Positions 15,645-24,675 of a DNA stretch of 64,000 nt are shown here, piece by piece. The stretch spans positions 868,001 through 932,000 of the forward strand of contig OZ244823.1 in NCBI GenBank assembly GCA_965220365.1, written 5' to 3'. The stretch is from Bin80 sp965220365. GTDB lineage: Bacteria > Bacteroidota > Rhodothermia > Rhodothermales > Bin80. The notes beneath the pieces are model-generated. The model saw only the letters and a program-made list of their open reading frames with translations. It ran no database searches and was not told the DNA's origin. Every line of letters starts with the position of its first letter. Within the stretch, counting starts at the first letter, position 1. A program made the translations under genes and the position numbers.

Positions 15645-17218
15645 GACTCCGGCTTGATCCGCCACACGGTCCAGGGGGCCGCCTGATAAACAGGCTCAAA
15701 CCCGTCAGGGCCTGTCCCTTTCTGGCGCACGATGTAGTCAACCCCGTACTTGGTCGCCAGTTGTTGGATTTCTGGAGGCGGAAGAGACATATAGGCACTA
15801 TCCAGCGCAGCGATGAACTGCGCTCCGCCGCGCTGCGGTGGCGTGATGGGCGCGAGATCCAGAAGTCTGGTGAACCACTCTGTCATGTAGGGCTGATGAA
15901 AAGGAACCGCTTTGAAGTTCACAACGATGGCACGTTGTGCCTGGGATCTGAAGTGGTCCCACCCAGGAGGGACGGCAAAAATCGCGTCGATCTCCGTAGA
16001 GTCACGCGCCCATACCGCAACCTGCTCCGCAGGGGATTTCTCAGATGCCGGCCAAATGCCCAGCGCATCAGGGGAAATAATAAGGAGCGTGGCTGTGATG
16101 AGAGCTGTTGCACCAAGAGCATAATGTCCATGGTCAAAAAAAACAGTTAGAGTACGTCGATAAAATTTGAGAATCAGTTGTGCCAACGCATTGGAAACCA
16201 GAATCACGCAGAATACCTTGATCAGTACGGTAAGCTTAAAGAGTTGTAACCGGGTGACCATGTCGATATGCAAAACTTCTGTGCACAGGAAGGAGATGGC
16301 ACAAAGCGCAGCGATGATGGTCAGGGATCGTCGAACCAGTACACGGTGAGTTTCAGGCAATCGCGTGAATGCAGCAAGCCCAAAACCGAGCAGGAGTACA
16401 AAGCGTATGGCCAACTCAGGGTCGAACGAAGTCGGCATATAATGATGCGGGGCGCGGAATTCAAACAGGATGTAGAAGTAGGACCAGAGTCCCTCCGGGT
16501 TCGAGCGTGTGAGTTGGAACCAGATCAGTGGTCCCAAAGCCGGCAACGCAAACAGCGTGAAATAACCTGTAAACAGGTAGGGTCGCCGCCCCGACCATCC
16601 GTGTCTCCATAGAAGCAGAAGCGCGCAAACCATGGCGACCTGCAGGCCGACCAGCGCCTGTATCCAGACTCCGAGTCCCATCAGAAGTGCTGCGCGGGCG
16701 AGTCGCCCGCGCACGAAAAATACCAGACCCCATAAGCTGAATGCCCAGGCCGGAATACTCGGAGTGAGGATCCATGTTACTAAATCGTTTCCCCCCAGTG
16801 TAAACTTGGGCGTGAGCAAGAGAGCCAGAATGACACAGATCGTTGCTGCCAGGCGCTCACGAGTCAGCTGCAGACCCAGCGTGTACAATGCCATGCTGAT
16901 CCCGAACCAGCTTGCCACATAGATCCCCAGGATGGTTGCGTACGGTCCGAACAGTTTCGCGGGGAGCCAGGCGATAAGAACAAAGAGGGTTCGGGGACCG
17001 AAGGCGTCCAACTGGACATTCACAAACCAGTCCGACGAATACAGGCTGGTATCCAGCAGGTGCACGAGGTAGGGCAAAATCTCATCCTGGTCACTGATCG
17101 CATAATCATAGCCCCGCCAGAGGAAATAAATCGTGAGGGTGAGCAGCGGCAGATACAGGGGCGGGCGCATTCCCATCCCTGTGAGCAGCCGTGGCCACCG
17201 GCCAGTACGAAGCTGCAT
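15641..17218 (-). CDS. Multi-spanning membrane protein (DUF6798-like), envelope glycan context
   Basis: About 525 residues with roughly 10-12 membrane helices over the first 390. A soluble C-terminal domain carries AIFAVPPGWDHFRSQAQRA and MTEWFTRLLDL, then YGVDYIVRQKG. This arrangement, a glycosyltransferase-C-like membrane part followed by a periplasmic domain, resembles DUF6798 and GT39/83-type proteins, but no catalytic motif can be named. I chose the ATG at 17218 over a TTG at 17224. The start nearly touches the stop of the upstream gene, and the end overlaps the flippase start by 4 bp, so the three are cotranscribed. It probably acts in surface polysaccharide assembly. Confidence 0.65.
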   Translation of the reverse strand: MQLRTGRWPRLLTGMGMRPPLYLPLLTLTIYFLWRGYDYAISDQDEILPYLVHLLDTSLYSSDWFVNVQLDAFGPRTLFVLIAWLPAKLFGPYATILGIYVASWFGISMALYTLGLQLTRERLAATICVILALLLTPKFTLGGNDLVTWILTPSIPAWAFSLWGLVFFVRGRLARAALLMGLGVWIQALVGLQVAMVCALLLLWRHGWSGRRPYLFTGYFTLFALPALGPLIWFQLTRSNPEGLWSYFYILFEFRAPHHYMPTSFDPELAIRFVLLLGFGLAAFTRLPETHRVLVRRSLTIIAALCAISFLCTEVLHIDMVTRLQLFKLTVLIKVFCVILVSNALAQLILKFYRRTLTVFFDHGHYALGATALITATLLIISPDALGIWPASEKSPAEQVAVWARDSTEIDAIFAVPPGWDHFRSQAQRAIVVNFKAVPFHQPYMTEWFTRLLDLAPITPPQRGGAQFIAALDSAYMSLPPPEIQQLATKYGVDYIVRQKGTGPDGFEPVYQAAPWTVWRIKPES

Positions 17219-17220
17219 GA

Positions 17221-18126
17221 TCAACGTCCAAAATAAATCCGCGGCCGTCGCCGCAGATGATAATATTGAGTCAGTACTGGATTGAAGGAGCGCTTGAACT
17301 CGGCGATAGAGGGCGTGTTTGCTCCGACAAAGTCAAATTTCGTGATCCCGGATTGGGATAAAATCGGAAGCACTTCGCCAATCAATACCGTCATTGCGGG
17401 CCCGGGGATGCTCCCGGCGATCCAGTAGTGTGCCGTATGCCCATCATGCAGGAGGATGAGACCAGCCTCGGCGGTATTTCCCCGCAGGGCCACAAAGACC
17501 CGCGCCCATTCTCCCATCGCTTTTGTCAAAGCTTCCAGTGCTACCGGCTGGGCAGGGAGGGATCGGCCATGTCTCTTATAGCTTTTTGCGCAAAGATCAA
17601 TCACCTGCTGTGTGCTCGCAAGGTCTTCCCGAATGTCGTACTCGGACACCTTGGATCTCCAGGTCCTGCGTGCCCCGCTGGACCAGTTTTCTGTACTTGT
17701 GGGCAGGTCAATGAGGTAAGTGAAGAGCGGTCGTACTTGCCAGCCGCGCCACTGCGCAGTGCGAGGATCTGCGAGGGGAACCAGCAGGTCGGCTCTGCGG
17801 CTGGTTTGTTCGGCATAGCCAAGAAGCTGGTCCAGAGGGCTCTGCTGCCGGTGAATCAGGTGTGCATGCAATGGAGTGGGCAAAAGCAGCGCAGAGTATT
17901 GTGTGCACGGAGGAACGACAATGCGTCGAAATGCTCCGCCTCCCTTTACATGTACCAGCAATGCTGCGTCTTCTTCGTGAAAACAAATCTGTGGTGTCAG
18001 CCCGAACATGTTGCCAGCCGCTTCCGCATAGCGCAGGGATGCAAAGACCCCTCGTGTATGCTCCCACAGTGTCTGGTAGCGTGCGCACGCACCGGGGTCA
18101 TTCAGGTTGTAGATAGAGGAGGCCAC
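17221..18126 (-). CDS. FemAB/GNAT-like acyltransferase
   Basis: About 301 residues with no signal or membrane segment. The C-terminal part holds VALRGNTAEAGLILLHDGHTA, then YWIAGSI and FDFVGANTPSIAEFKRSFNP, the characteristic end of GNAT proteins of the FemAB/BioF2-like group. These transfer acyl or aminoacyl groups to sugars or peptides, often in polysaccharide clusters. It starts with GTG (18126, or TTG at 18129) only about 10 bp after the hslU stop and is followed without gap by the membrane protein. The substrate is unknown. Confidence 0.72.
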   Translation of the reverse strand: MASSIYNLNDPGACARYQTLWEHTRGVFASLRYAEAAGNMFGLTPQICFHEEDAALLVHVKGGGAFRRIVVPPCTQYSALLLPTPLHAHLIHRQQSPLDQLLGYAEQTSRRADLLVPLADPRTAQWRGWQVRPLFTYLIDLPTSTENWSSGARRTWRSKVSEYDIREDLASTQQVIDLCAKSYKRHGRSLPAQPVALEALTKAMGEWARVFVALRGNTAEAGLILLHDGHTAHYWIAGSIPGPAMTVLIGEVLPILSQSGITKFDFVGANTPSIAEFKRSFNPVLTQYYHLRRRPRIYFGR

Positions 18127-18136
18127 CAAAGTACGG

Positions 18137-19507
18137 CTATAGGATATACTGGCTGAGATCGCGGTTGCTCACGATAGCCCCAAGACGTTCCTCCACCTGA
18201 TTGGCATCCATGGATATCTCCTGTATAGAGCTGCCATCAGACTCAAAGAGTAGATCTTCCAGCAGCGTGGTCATGATCGTATGGAGTCTTCGGGCACCAA
18301 TATTCTCCACTTCGTCATTGACCTTGGCGGCAGTGCGGGCGATGAGCCGAACCGCATCGTCCGTAAAGTCAAGGACAACCTTTTCCGCTTCCAGAAGTGC
18401 GCGATACTGTTTGAGCAGGGCATTGCGGGGCTGTGTGAGAATCAGATAGAAATCTTCCTCACTCAGCCGGTGCATCTCTACCCGGATGGGAAAGCGTCCC
18501 TGCATTTCGGGGATGAGGTCGCTGGGCTTGGCGACATGGAAGGCTCCACTGGCAATAAACAGGATGTGATCCGTTCGGACCATCCCATGCTTTGTCGTAA
18601 CCGTTGCCCCTTCAACCAGTGGCAGTAGATCCCGCTGCACTCCCTCACGTGATACATCGGGCCCTCCTCCGTTCTTACTGGCCCGGCTTGCAACCTTGTC
18701 AATCTCATCAATGAAGACAATGCCTGAATCTTCAACGCGCTTGAGTGCCTCCTGCGTCACGACATCCATATCAATGAGCTTCGATGCCTCTTCTTTGGAC
18801 AGGAGTTCTTCGGCTTCCGACACCGTGACCCGGCGTTTCTTGCGACGTTTGCCCCCAATATTTCCCAACATGTCCTGAAGGTTCATGCCCATTTCTTCCA
18901 TTCCCATTGGGCCGAATACCTGCAGCATCGAAGATGACTGCTCCTTTTGGACCTCAATCTCGATCTCACGGCTTGCAAAGCGCCCATCTTTGAGTCGTTC
19001 CCGAAATTTTGTCCGTGTTGGAGACTCTTCCGGGGCGGCGTTTTCTGACTGACCATTCTCCAGATCGAGTCCGGTGACGGGTGGGGGAGGGAGGATCACG
19101 TCAAGGATACGCTCACGTGCGAGCTCGCGTGCACGCTCCTGTACATGAGCTTCATGCTCCTGTCGTACCAGACGGATCGCACGGTCGGTAAGGTCACGGA
19201 TCATGCTCTCCACATCACGGCCTACATATCCGACCTCCGTGAATTTTGTGGCCTCAACCTTGATGAAAGGGGCTTCGACCAGCTTCGCCAGTCTCCGGGC
19301 AATCTCCGTTTTCCCCACGCCGGTGGGGCCCATCAGGATGATATTACTGGGTAAGATTTCATCCTGTAGATCACCGAGTACCTGTTGGCGTCGCCAGCGG
19401 TTGCGCAGTGCAATTGCGACCGTGCGTTTGGCCTCGGTTTGTCCAATAATGTAGTTATCCAACTCCGCCACGATAACACGTGGAGTCAGCTGCTCGTTCA
19501 TTGCCAT
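18137..19507 (-). CDS. hslU: ATP-dependent protease ATPase subunit HslU
   Basis: 456 residues, the family length. The N-terminus (LTPRVIVAELDNYIIGQTEAK) and Walker A G60-PTGVGKT67 are typical. An intermediate domain with long helices follows (about 110-240), then Walker B VFIDEIDKV. The GYVGRD pore loop, the arginine-rich C-terminal AAA part and a terminal LSQYIL tail, which inserts into HslV, are all present. It unfolds substrates and feeds them to HslV in the cytoplasm. Unusually, a gene for an NYN-domain protein separates it from hslV. Start is the ATG at 19507 or 19501. Confidence 0.97.
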   Translation of the reverse strand: MAMNEQLTPRVIVAELDNYIIGQTEAKRTVAIALRNRWRRQQVLGDLQDEILPSNIILMGPTGVGKTEIARRLAKLVEAPFIKVEATKFTEVGYVGRDVESMIRDLTDRAIRLVRQEHEAHVQERARELARERILDVILPPPPVTGLDLENGQSENAAPEESPTRTKFRERLKDGRFASREIEIEVQKEQSSSMLQVFGPMGMEEMGMNLQDMLGNIGGKRRKKRRVTVSEAEELLSKEEASKLIDMDVVTQEALKRVEDSGIVFIDEIDKVASRASKNGGGPDVSREGVQRDLLPLVEGATVTTKHGMVRTDHILFIASGAFHVAKPSDLIPEMQGRFPIRVEMHRLSEEDFYLILTQPRNALLKQYRALLEAEKVVLDFTDDAVRLIARTAAKVNDEVENIGARRLHTIMTTLLEDLLFESDGSSIQEISMDANQVEERLGAIVSNRDLSQYIL

Positions 19508-19551
19508 CAGATTAATCTTGGATCATGGACGCTCTCGCCGCGGTTCGCAGC

Positions 19552-20505
19552 TTAATCGTCGTATGCGTCACTAGTATTGCTCTCAACTTGTTCATAGCCC
19601 TCCTCGTCCTCACGTACCATCGCCTCATGAATCGCTATAACGTTTGGGTGATGGTAATTGATCAGCAGCACCGTATAGTTAAATGGAAATCCCTTACGCT
19701 TTTCCAGCCAGACCGCACCCGCATCATTCAGTTTGCCGACAATCACCTTCGGGTCGTCATGGTCTCCAATCATGTCGGAGAGTTTTCGCAACAGGGGCGT
19801 GAGGTAGATCTCCTCGTACTGTCCGAAGAAGTGTTCAATAATCTCCAGCGCGATGAGTGCCTTTTCATCCGTGATTTCGGTAACCTCTTCGGGGACGGTC
19901 GTCAATCCAGACGGGCGAACAGGAGTCGATGTCTCTACACTTTCTTCCTCGTTCGGGTATGCGTGAAGGGTTTCATTCAGGAATTTATCGGCATGGATGA
20001 AGAGATTCGAATACTCCCCCGAATAGTTGATGCCAGGAGGCTGGAATGTGATGGCAAAGCCGCGCACATTTTTTCGTTGGCAAAATTTGAGTAGAGGAAG
20101 ATAGAGGCGGTTGCCCGTAATCAGGAAGATGGCCCGTACATCTTCCCGGTGTTGCAGCATTTCGAGTACGTCAACACAGATCTGGATCTCGGAAGCATTG
20201 GACTGCAAAGAGGCGGGTACAAACCTAGGTTCCAACCCGGCCAGATAGAGGCTTTGCTGAATCTCTGGATCTGCAGATCCAATTGAGGCGAAGTCTGCGT
20301 AGGCAACCGGGGCATATAAATTGAACTTCAGATCCTGCTTCACATGGTGTAAGACGGAATTTAGCAGCGCATTGATCACATACTTGGGCCTTGTACGTTC
20401 GGTCGCATTTCGATCAATGTAATCGAAAAGATTATCGTAGTCCACAAACATGCAGGCACGTTGAATTGAAGCTGTATCGGGCGAAATTCGGTCTGGTATG
20501 GTCAT
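19552..20505 (-). CDS. NYN-domain (LabA/DUF88-like) protein with degenerate active site
   Basis: 317 residues from the ATG at 20505, 7 bp after the hslV stop. An earlier ATG at 20544 would overlap hslV. The PIN-like NYN fold is seen in CMFVDYDNLFDYI, ASEIQICVDVLEML and IFLITGNRLYLPLLKFC. In NYN nucleases the last motif is normally GDxDF or GDRDY with two acidic residues; here they are Asn and Leu. The C-terminal 90 residues (ALIALEIIEHFFGQYEEIYL to NYTVLLINYHHPNV) look like an OST-HTH/LOTUS-type winged helix. Such proteins act on RNA. The active-site loss suggests RNA binding rather than cleavage. Cotranscription with hslVU is likely. Confidence 0.7.
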   Translation of the reverse strand: MTIPDRISPDTASIQRACMFVDYDNLFDYIDRNATERTRPKYVINALLNSVLHHVKQDLKFNLYAPVAYADFASIGSADPEIQQSLYLAGLEPRFVPASLQSNASEIQICVDVLEMLQHREDVRAIFLITGNRLYLPLLKFCQRKNVRGFAITFQPPGINYSGEYSNLFIHADKFLNETLHAYPNEEESVETSTPVRPSGLTTVPEEVTEITDEKALIALEIIEHFFGQYEEIYLTPLLRKLSDMIGDHDDPKVIVGKLNDAGAVWLEKRKGFPFNYTVLLINYHHPNVIAIHEAMVREDEEGYEQVESNTSDAYDD

Positions 20506-20512
20506 GTTTATT

Positions 20513-21076
20513 CTATTTGTTGCCGGAATCTTCACTGATCTCAAGTACGGTCAAAGAGTGATTGGTATACACACAAATATCTGCGGCAACGCGGAGGGAA
20601 TCGGTCACAATCTCTTTTGCGGTCAACTGTGGGGCATGCTGGATCATGGCACGTGCGGCGGCAAGTGCGAAGGCTCCCCCACTACCAATTGCTGCGATAT
20701 CATCATCGGGCTCAATGACATCTCCACTACCACTAATCAGGAGCAGTCGATCAATTGTCCCAACCACCAGCAAGGCCTCCAGGCGGCGTAAATATCGGTC
20801 GGTGCGCCAGTCTTTGGCGAGTTCCACAGAAGCACGCGTCAGGTTCCCCCCGTATTGCTTGAGTTTATCCTCAAAACGTTCAAACAGGGTAAATGCGTCG
20901 GCTGTAGATCCAGCAAATCCGGCAAGAACCTCCCCATCATAGAGTCGGCGAACTTTCTGGGCCTTGTGCTTCATCACCGTGTTGCCTAGAGTTGCCTGAC
21001 CGTCGGATCCGATGGCAACCCTTTTATGGCGCCGAACACCGATCACGGTCGTGCTGTGCAATGGATGCTCCTGCAT
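20513..21076 (-). CDS. hslV: ATP-dependent protease peptidase subunit HslV
   Basis: 187 residues. The catalytic threonine is T9 (HSTTVIGVRR), so a short propeptide of eight residues must be removed. Further family motifs are SDGQATLGNTVMK, KVRRLYDGEVLAGFAGSTAD, ELAKDWRTDRYLRRLEALL and IGSGGAFALAAARA. It forms the two-ring proteolytic core of the HslUV complex. The gene opens a small operon with the NYN gene and hslU. A 173-bp region before it holds its promoter, but I could not identify clear boxes. Confidence 0.96.
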   Translation of the reverse strand: MQEHPLHSTTVIGVRRHKRVAIGSDGQATLGNTVMKHKAQKVRRLYDGEVLAGFAGSTADAFTLFERFEDKLKQYGGNLTRASVELAKDWRTDRYLRRLEALLVVGTIDRLLLISGSGDVIEPDDDIAAIGSGGAFALAAARAMIQHAPQLTAKEIVTDSLRVAADICVYTNHSLTVLEISEDSGNK

Positions 21077-21249
21077 TCGTGAATTCTGGATAATAAGTAT
21101 GTAACTGAGGGACGTGCAGGGCGCACGCTATAACTTTACTGACACCTAAATCTTATGCGTCAAGCTCTTCATGATTTTAATTATGGCCGGGGTTCAATAT
21201 TGAGATTGAGTGTCAGGTCCCCGGCGCCCAAGTGGTATGGACAACGTAC

Positions 21250-22722
21250 TTAGTTGTTCCCCTCCAAGGGGAGATCAATCAATTCATTGATAAATGATTC
21301 CTGAATTTCACGAATCGGTGCATGACGTCCTTGAAAATGATTTGCAAAAATTACAAACACCAACAGGGATCCATCATTTTGCGTGAGGTATCCCGCAAGG
21401 GAGTTCACATTGCCGAGCGTCCCTGTTTTCGCACGTACCCGCCCATAGCCAGGGGAATTTTGGATAAATCGGTATTCAAGAGTGCCGTCCTGTCCACCGA
21501 CGGCCAGGGAAGATAGAAACGCGTCGCGAACCTCAGGGTCGGGATGTAAGGCCATGTAGCGAAGCAGCGCGATGGTCATTGCCGGAGTGGTCAGATTCTT
21601 GCGGGAGAGCCCGGAGCCGTCTACCAGCTGCAATCGGTCCGTTTCGATCTGTGCGTTTTCATAGGTTCGCAAACTGGCTTCAAGGCCCATGGCTGCCGAG
21701 CCTGGTTCAAAATCGCCGGGTTCCGGGCGCTCGCGTCCCAGGGTTTTCAGTAAGTGCTCGGCATACAGATTGTGACTCTCTTTATTGACGGTCGCTACCA
21801 ACTCGGACAATGGCGCCGAGGTATGGCTTGCAATCACGCGGGCCGCCGAGTAGTCGGGATCTGAAGACAGATCATCCACATCAAGGAGTTGTCCATGAAC
21901 ACGAATGTCTCGGGATGCGAGCGCCGTGCGGAGCCCATGCACAAAATAAAGAGTCGGATTATGCACAGTGACTGCCTCGGGGTCTGAGCGTCCAATTGGC
22001 ACCTGGCTCGATACAGTAATCCGGTTTGATTCGGGGATACGGGTATGCCCTTCGACGAGTTCTTGTCCCCGTGGGAGGGTGAGTGTCTGGTTGTCAACCA
22101 TCAGAAAGCTTCCCGAATCAGGGGTGATGGACAGTTCTCCTCTGGCCCCCGGCTTCGTTGGATGGGCATGTAGGTCTACAACCGCGTCGTAAAAGGTCAG
22201 TCCGCTGATTTGTGCAGCATACCCATAAACCAGGTCCTCCCAACTCCAGTCTGCGCCCAGCGGCACATCGTCGAACACATTGTCGTCCCCAATAAGGTCT
22301 CCACGCACTTCCTGGATCCCGAGAGCCTGCAGGGAGTCGGCGAATGCATGAAAAAGATTCATCCAGTCCTCTCCGGCAGCCCCCGTGGAAGGATCTCCCG
22401 CTCCCCGCACGAGAAGGCTTCCCTCCAGGATACTTCCAGTTTGCGTCCCCTCTGCATAGAGTCTGGTTACATAGCGGTAGTCGGGTCCCAACTGATCCAG
22501 TACCGCCGCAGTTGTGAACAGCTTGGTAACCGAAGCAGGCATAAAGCTGCGTGCTGCATTGCGGGTGAAAAGAGTGTCCCCTGAAGCCACCTCCACCACC
22601 ATGCTTCCCCACCATGCATGTGGGCGAGTATCCAGAACCGAGTCCAGTACACTTTGTGCTTTGCAGAAACTACTGGGGAGCAGCAACGCAATCAGATAGA
22701 TCAAAGGGTGCATACGCTTCAT
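21250..22722 (-). CDS. dacB: D-alanyl-D-alanine carboxypeptidase/endopeptidase (PBP4 type)
   Basis: 490 residues. A signal peptide ends near SSFCKAQS. The three penicillin-binding motifs are in order: SxxK in PASVTKLFTTAAVL, SxN in DGSGLSRKN, and KTG in VRAKTGTLGNVNSLAGY. The large insert between the first two motifs is that of PBP4. It acts in the periplasm to trim or cleave peptidoglycan cross-links. It begins 3 bp after the mreC stop, so peptidoglycan remodelling is cotranscribed with the cell-shape genes. Confidence 0.94.
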   Translation of the reverse strand: MKRMHPLIYLIALLLPSSFCKAQSVLDSVLDTRPHAWWGSMVVEVASGDTLFTRNAARSFMPASVTKLFTTAAVLDQLGPDYRYVTRLYAEGTQTGSILEGSLLVRGAGDPSTGAAGEDWMNLFHAFADSLQALGIQEVRGDLIGDDNVFDDVPLGADWSWEDLVYGYAAQISGLTFYDAVVDLHAHPTKPGARGELSITPDSGSFLMVDNQTLTLPRGQELVEGHTRIPESNRITVSSQVPIGRSDPEAVTVHNPTLYFVHGLRTALASRDIRVHGQLLDVDDLSSDPDYSAARVIASHTSAPLSELVATVNKESHNLYAEHLLKTLGRERPEPGDFEPGSAAMGLEASLRTYENAQIETDRLQLVDGSGLSRKNLTTPAMTIALLRYMALHPDPEVRDAFLSSLAVGGQDGTLEYRFIQNSPGYGRVRAKTGTLGNVNSLAGYLTQNDGSLLVFVIFANHFQGRHAPIREIQESFINELIDLPLEGNN

Positions 22723-22725
22723 GGA

Positions 22726-23541
22726 TTATTTGGTCGTGGTTACGGTTTGCAGTTGACCTGAGTGGAGAAGGACAACAAATGCGAAGTGGGAGGTGTGCAG
22801 GGGAGCGGCAGGCTGGATGCGAACCTCCCAGAAATTACTTCCCTGCTGCGCCCGATAGGCGGTGATCGTGCCGACAGGAATATTTGGTGGAAAGACCTCG
22901 CTGGCGTCATGTGTAACCACACGCTGGCCGATCTGGACGTTTTCTGTCTTCACAATATTACTGAGGATCAAAGAGTCCGGGGTACTGGTCTGCCCCGAAA
23001 CGATGCCAACGGCACCGAGGGTGTCAATCATGACGGGGACATAAAACTGTGAATGCAGGTAGGGCATGACCTCACTGTAATTTTGGCTGACCTGAACAAT
23101 CCGTCCCAATATTCCCATATGGCTGATCACGGCCATATCCATATCTACTCCCTGTGCACGCCCCACATCCAGGGTAAAGAAATTGGTGGTTCCAAAGGGT
23201 TCACGTGCAATGATGCGAGCGGCAACCGTCTCGAATTCGTTACTGCGCTTCCATCCTAGTGCCTCCCGAAGGTCTTCATTCTCGCGCCCCGCAATCCGTA
23301 AGCGATTGAGTTCGTTCGTCAAACGCAGATTAGAATCCCGCAGTTGCTGATTTTCACGCAGGGAGCGTGGGATTTCTGCCGCCCAGCTGATCCGATATTC
23401 AACGGCTCCGACAAGTTTCAGGGTCTGTGCACGAAAACCTCTCATGAGTGAGCGATTTGCGTTCGCCATGACGAAGGAGGAGATAGCAAGCAGAACGAAC
23501 AGAAGGATGAACGTACGTAGGCGGTGCAGGAGGTCAAGCAT
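22726..23541 (-). CDS. mreC: Rod-shape-determining protein MreC
   Basis: 271 residues. One N-terminal membrane helix (FILLFVLLAISSFVMANANRS) is followed by a coiled coil (about 60-95) and a beta-rich periplasmic domain (VAARIIAREPFGTTNFFTLD, DMAVISHMGILGRIVQVS, NIPVGTITAYR). It links the MreB filament to the cell-wall synthases. It is downstream of mreB and directly followed by dacB; mreD, mrdA and rodA, which commonly follow, are not here. Confidence 0.93.
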   Translation of the reverse strand: MLDLLHRLRTFILLFVLLAISSFVMANANRSLMRGFRAQTLKLVGAVEYRISWAAEIPRSLRENQQLRDSNLRLTNELNRLRIAGRENEDLREALGWKRSNEFETVAARIIAREPFGTTNFFTLDVGRAQGVDMDMAVISHMGILGRIVQVSQNYSEVMPYLHSQFYVPVMIDTLGAVGIVSGQTSTPDSLILSNIVKTENVQIGQRVVTHDASEVFPPNIPVGTITAYRAQQGSNFWEVRIQPAAPLHTSHFAFVVLLHSGQLQTVTTTK

Positions 23542-23616
23542 CCCGTCGCGTGGTTAAAAGGTCATATAGCGTGGTCAAGTCGCAACGCAAAGCTCTGGTC
23601 AGCGGTGGAGCAAATA

Positions 23617-24627
23617 CTATAACAGAACATCGGTGTACGAGGATACATCTTCCAGAATTTTGCCGGTTCCACGCACCACAGCGGTTAGAGGATCTTCTGC
23701 GACATAGACAGGAATGTCCACACGGTTGCGGATATACTGGTCCATTCCATGCAGGAGCGCTCCCCCTCCGGTGAGCATAATTCCTCGCTCAAGAATATCG
23801 GATCCCAGTTCAGGAGGTGTTTTTTCCAGGCACTGGACCACTGCCGAAACGATATTGCCGATCACTTGTGAGATCGCGTTGCGCACTTCCTGAGAGGTCG
23901 TGGAATGCACTTTCGGCATGCCACTGCTTGAATCCTGTCCTTTGATATGTAATTCCATTTCCGGCTCCATCACGACGGTGCTCCCAATTTCTTTTTTGAT
24001 TCGCTCCGCGGTCCGTTGCCCAATGACCAGGTTATGGTAGTGTTTGAAGTGGGACAGGATCGCCGCATCAATGGCATTGCCTCCCACGCGCACGGATTGA
24101 TCAACCACGATCCCGCCGAGTGCAATCACCGCAATTTCGGTCGTGCCTCCTCCGATATCTACGATCATATTTCCTATCGGTTCATGCACCGTCAGTCCGA
24201 TACCAATGGCGGCGGCCATTGGTTCTGAGATCAGGTAGACTTTTCGTGCACCGACATGCTGAGCACTATCCCGGACGGCACGTTTCTCGACTTCTGTAAT
24301 TCCACTGGGGATACAGATCACCATCTGGCGTATGGTTTTGATCCATCCGGTCTGTACTTTTCGGGTCAGGCCGCGGATCAGTTGTTCAGCCATCTCGAAG
24401 TCTGCGATGACCCCATCCTTCAGGGGACGCACGGTTTCAATATTCTTGTGCGTTTTTTCATGCATAGTTAATGCATCGTTCCCGATGGCAAGCATTTTCT
24501 CGGTGCTACGGTCGTACGCAACAATACTGGCTTCACTGAGGACAATACCCTGTCCTTTCACATAGACCAGGGTGTTGGCTGTGCCTAAGTCAACTGCCAC
24601 ATCGGTATAAAAATTATAGAAGCCCAT
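23617..24627 (-). CDS. mreB: Rod-shape-determining actin homologue MreB
   Basis: 336 residues, family length. The phosphate-1 loop VDLGTANTLVYVKGQGIVL, the phosphate-2 region MIVDIGGGTTEIAVIALGG, and the adenosine motif IMLTGGGALLHGM are all intact. The protein forms ATP-dependent filaments under the inner membrane that direct lateral wall synthesis. It heads the mreB-mreC-dacB group; mreC follows after 75 bp. About 48 bp separate it from purH upstream, so it may be read from its own promoter or through from the purine genes. Confidence 0.97.
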   Translation of the reverse strand: MGFYNFYTDVAVDLGTANTLVYVKGQGIVLSEASIVAYDRSTEKMLAIGNDALTMHEKTHKNIETVRPLKDGVIADFEMAEQLIRGLTRKVQTGWIKTIRQMVICIPSGITEVEKRAVRDSAQHVGARKVYLISEPMAAAIGIGLTVHEPIGNMIVDIGGGTTEIAVIALGGIVVDQSVRVGGNAIDAAILSHFKHYHNLVIGQRTAERIKKEIGSTVVMEPEMELHIKGQDSSSGMPKVHSTTSQEVRNAISQVIGNIVSAVVQCLEKTPPELGSDILERGIMLTGGGALLHGMDQYIRNRVDIPVYVAEDPLTAVVRGTGKILEDVSSYTDVLL

Positions 24628-24675
24628 CGGCCGTTCTTGGTTGGATTGTTTACTCGAAAGATACGTTTATTATGG

